From: Nannobrachium achirus
Taxonomy: Eukaryota > Chordata > Actinopteri > Myctophiformes > Myctophidae
Length of the DNA stretch: 64,000 nucleotides
Reading direction: 5' to 3'
Assembly (NCBI GenBank): GCA_963921795.1
Contig: OY997659.1
Span: 19,429,008 to 19,493,007 of the forward strand
Positions 39,415 through 64,000 of this stretch are shown piece after piece. The position numbers were made by a program, and so were the translations under genes. Within the stretch, counting starts at the first letter, position 1. The number at the start of each line of letters is the position of its first letter. The notes beneath the pieces are model-generated. The model worked only from the letters and a program-made list of their open reading frames with translations, was not told where the DNA came from and did not search any database.

Positions 39415-40582
39415 AGCAATGGTGGAAAAAGTACTAAAAATTCCTACTTGATTAAAAGTACCAATTACTGCCATGTAGATACTACGTTACAGGTAAAAGT
39501 CCGGAAAGTACGTTTCCGTTTCCCTCACTTGTTCCTTGAAAATTATATTAAATAAAAATGACAGAAAAATTCAAACAAAAGAAGCAATAAAGTACGTGCT
39601 ATAGATATACATACCTTATTATGTATATTGACATGACATATTTAAACAAAGTAACAGATGCAATTAAGGACTTACGCGTATTTTATCGTATTTAATTAAG
39701 AAAATAAATTAAAAACGAGGTGTTGACGTTCTTCTCTTCAGACTAACTTCAGACCAAATGCGACCGCCTTCTCATCGATCGAGCTGTGTTCGATTGGTAG
39801 GACCTGGAATACATAGTCTAGTGAAGTCAAAGGAAACACTCTACGAACTGTTAGCTAGTAGTTGCTGTATTTTAAAGGTAAGATCAAGGTTTTAATCTTC
39901 TATGATCCGCTATAAATGTAAGACAATTATATACATCTGTTTCCCCAACAATGAAACTCGTGTTAGTGTTTTTGTAAAGTATAGTTCCTTCCAGGCAGGA
40001 ACACAACCACGTGGGTGCATGATGTGTGTGAGTGATCTGTGGCAAAGCTACTAGGTGTGCTCGTTTTGCCGTGAATGTTGGCCGATTTGGTGGGGGTATA
40101 GATGTCTCTTAACGGTGTAAACATTGTAAACCCCGCTCATCCTGCCCACCCGTTAAATGAAACTAACAATCAGCATGTGAACACGCTGTTGATGTTGACA
40201 GTTTTTCTCTTAAAACTATAATGCAGCTACACAGTCAGTACAGTATTGTTACTTACTATTCATAAAGCTACATTAAACTATAATATACATTGTAGCCACT
40301 AGCCAGGCTACACTACAGTGACTATTTATAAAGCTACATTAAACTATACTGTAGCTACACAGTCAGTAGGCTACACCACAGTATAGTGACTATTTATAAA
40401 GCTACACAACTATAATGTATAGCCAGGGTATGCTACAGCAGAGTTATTATTCATAACTCTATGAATTCAGTACAAAACAAACAAGCCATAGTGATTTCTT
40501 GGGTTTAAATCCTATTAGTAGACCTTGTATCTGAACTGTACTGTCCTGTGCTGTGCTTTACCTATGCAACCTTCTAATAGTA

Positions 40583-40591
40583 TTCAATCAA

Positions 40592-40629
<38 letters not shown>
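40583..40629. repeat. CAAT short tandem repeat upstream of WDR3
   Basis: AATCAATCAATC run. Shorter CAAT runs occur at 42629 and 63160 as LINE/SINE tails. Confidence 0.9.
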
Positions 40630-40630
<1 letters not shown>

Positions 40631-41162
40631 GTGTAGCCAGGCTACACTACAGTATAGTTTTAGTTTGTATTCGTAAAGCTACATCAAAGGTCTCTTTCAA
40701 ACATAAGTAGATAGCTATAGCTGCTACAAAGTCAATAGTGTAATAGTAGACGGCTACATTGAAGTTAAGACTTTTGTATTAATGTGTACCTAATGCATTG
40801 GTACTGTGACATGTTATGACAATGAGTGAATAACACATATGACTGTGTATAAGCTACAAATGGATGAAAGATGTTAAAAACCGCTCTCACCCCTCGATGT
40901 GCCACTGCAAATGTAGTGATGGAGCTTTTGACTAGCTACTGTACATGGTCAGTAGTTACACGGTTGTTTGTTATTTGTTTGTTTGTTTGTTGTTCAATTT
41001 CTGGTGAAGAATAACATTTAACTACATGAAAAGCTTCCACAAATAGCAAATAGCCAGCACCTATAGGGCTGTCATGATTATGACATTTTACATTACGATT
41101 AATTGTCACCTAAATATAGAAAGAAATTACTGACATGTTTGACAACGTTATACTTAAAATAG

Positions 41163-41240
41163 AACATTGATAGTGGAAATAGCCGATCTACAAGCTCACA
41201 ACGCGTCACAGATCTTGTAGATCTGCTGTTTCCACTATTT
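41163..41240. repeat. Hairpin cassette with matching flanks
   Basis: AGTGGAAATAGCCGATCTAC ... GTAGATCTGCTGTTTCCACT. The pairing extends past the usual border into the flanks. Confidence 0.8.
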
Positions 41241-41559
41241 TTGAAAATGTTATATATATGAAAATCTTTCAACGTGGCTTTGTGTCTTTTTAATGTGTCA
41301 TAATAGGATGGCAAACCATCATATTCATCATCCTACCTAGCCAGTGGATAAGAACAAGCCCATGCAGTTAGTATGTGAACACCTTACTGTTGTTAACTGT
41401 TTTCCAACAGGCCTAGTAGTTCCACTAAAAGTTAAAACTGCTTGTCTTTTGTTGTCACCTATACATCAAATGCATAGAAATGTCAATCTAGAAAACATAA
41501 CGTAGGTAGACCAAGCACCTAATTAAAAAAAAAAAAAAAAGGTTATATGAAAAAAAAAA

Positions 41560-41850
41560 GCTATCTAGCTTTCAGGTATGGTCATTGAGGGTAGGCAAGT
41601 GCTATGGTAAGTGCTATGGGCTTAGGTGGAGTGTGAAGAGGTGAGTCTTCAGGCCACGGCGGAAGCTAGGGAGTGAGTCTGTTGTTCTAAGTGCGATAAG
41701 GAGTTTATTCCATAGTTTGGGGGCCAGGAGGGTGAATTGTTTTGGACGAGTGGATTTTTGTCCTGGGGTTTTTAGCGAGGGTTCTGTCAGCATCCCTGTG
41801 TTAGCTGATCTGAGTGAACGAGTGGGGTTGTAGGGGTTGATCAAAAGCAA
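41560..41850 (-). pseudogene. Fragment of L2-like LINE C-terminus
   Basis: The minus strand reads APKLWNKLLIALRTTDSLPS then FRRGLKTHLFTLHLSP, a typical L2-type ORF2 end. The same family lies at 33270-33490 and 48480-48620. It is immediately upstream of the WDR3 coding exon 1 acceptor. Confidence 0.7.
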
Positions 41851-41890
41851 AATAATTGTTTTAATAAACCCTTCCTTTGTGTAACTTCAG

Positions 41891-62947
<21,057 letters not shown>

Positions 62948-63513
62948 GTACAGTACTGGCCCTCATAATAACTCATTACACCACCATGTCGCTCATACAC
63001 AACAGGAACGCGTTGCATCATGTGTCTTAACCCACTAAAGTGTGGTTCCTGTGGAAATAAGCCGTAGTGTTTTCTAGGATCTCCTTTTAGTTGACCTTGT
63101 ACCATTGATTTGTACTGTCATGAAACTGTACTTTTTTCTATTGCAAACTTCTAATAAATTCTTCAATCAATCAATAAGACGGTTTTCTGAAAAACTTCTG
63201 CCATATCAGTGGTGCTCAAACGTATTCACGTCAACGACCCCCAAAATGATATGTATTTGATGCTATATATACAGTATATACTGTATATACATAATATATA
63301 CTCAAGACAGATTCAGCTACTCCAGTTACAACGTGTAGAGTTAGGCATGTTAACACATCTGGTGCCAACCCCGAGTTTCCCGAGTTTGTATTGATACCAA
63401 CGCTGTGCCAACCCCGAGTTTCCCGAGTTTGGGCCGTTTTTGAAAAAAAAAAAAAAAAATTTTTTCAAAAACTTTTTTTCCAAAACATTTTTGGGACCTC
63501 CAGAAATGTATTA

Positions 63514-63728
63514 AGCTGGTTGCACACTGCTGCGTTTTTCGGGCCGAATATCGGAGTGAATTTCGGAAAACGCAAATAAAAAAATCAACCTCACGTTATG
63601 TCAGTCACGTTTGCACACTGCCGCCCGTTTCGCGCACCACTCAGTCCCTTGCTCTCTCTATCTCCCTCTCTCTCCTTGCCCTGAAAAACGCATTTCGCAA
63701 CGAAAAACGCAGCAGTGTGCAACCACCT
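63514..63728. mobile_element. PIF/Harbinger-like MITE with TTA duplication
   Basis: Terminal inverted repeats AGSTGGTTGCACACTGCTGC extend about 28 bp with one mismatch. The flanking duplication is TTA (63511-63513, 63729-63731). Same family as 33044-33268, and the interior is in the opposite orientation. Confidence 0.87.
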
Positions 63729-63729
63729 T

Positions 63730-64000
63730 TAGGCATGATCGCGATCGCGAAATTGCATGTTTAACCCCATACCAACCCATTCTTTCAAACATGGCAGCCA
63801 TGTTTGTTTACATCTGAAGAAAACATAATGGCCCATAAATCATGAATGCCTGAACGGATTTCCAAGCGGATTTTTTTGTTTGAAAGCTGTGAACAGCATC
63901 TACAACGTGGTGCATCATCTAGGCATGGGCGTGCACTTTTTACACAATTGCACAATTACATGGAAGTCTATGGTAACCATGGCAACGCGAGACATTGAAG
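63730..64000. repeat. Inverted copy of the 47640 repeat, cut by window edge
   Basis: ATCATGAATGCCTGAACGGATTTCC, TTTTTTTGTTTGAAAGCTGTGAAC and TAGGCATGGGCGTGCAC. Confidence 0.7.

Larger units (their letters stand above)
39415..41560. other. WDR3 upstream / 5' intron
   Basis: A donor-like TTTTAAAG/GTAAGA at about 39876 could end a WDR3 non-coding exon. Repeats of ACAGTATAGTGACTATTTATAAAGCTACA (40240-40460, three units) and a hairpin cassette at 41163 fill most of the rest. Confidence 0.45.

Overview
This is vertebrate nuclear DNA, most likely from a teleost fish. Its genes have short coding exons with GT-AG introns. It carries very long CA/GT and GTCT microsatellites, tRNA-headed SINEs, L2/Rex-like LINE tails and many hAT- and Harbinger-type MITEs. 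The species cannot be named from the sequence alone.

Two conserved cellular genes stand head to head. GDAP2 (macro domain plus CRAL-TRIO domain) runs on the minus strand. Ten coding exons lie between 36901 and 9403 and encode about residues 1-425. The last roughly 70 codons were not found and probably lie left of the window. WDR3 (yeast Utp12/Dip2; WD40 protein of the small-subunit processome) runs on the plus strand. Twenty-one coding exons lie between 41941 and 62947 and encode about residues 1-785. The C-terminal Utp12 part lies beyond the right edge. All 31 exon joins keep frame. The same head-to-head order is known in human. The interval between the two start codons (36902-41940) must hold both promoters and contains a striking ~510-bp palindrome at 38903-39414.

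GDAP2 intron 6 contains a complete, apparently young L1/Tx1-type LINE (18133-25367, plus strand, antisense to GDAP2). Both of its ORFs are open and it is bounded by identical 19-bp target-site duplications. No other coding gene was recognised. A possible spliced antisense transcript (61880 region to 60565, minus strand) lies inside WDR3 intron 20.

The remaining sequence is dense, nested repeats. They include a minisatellite with a shrinking internal GTCT tract (2485-3038), large foldback elements (4157-6747, 12530-13645), and hAT-like MITEs with 8-bp duplications. Two Harbinger-like MITEs have TWA duplications, one of them with an empty site elsewhere in the window. The most pervasive structure is a short hairpin cassette (core AGCAGATCTACAAGCTC and its reverse complement). 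It recurs about 30 times and sits inside several MITE families with unrelated ends. Microsatellites also abut an unusual number of the splice sites of both genes.
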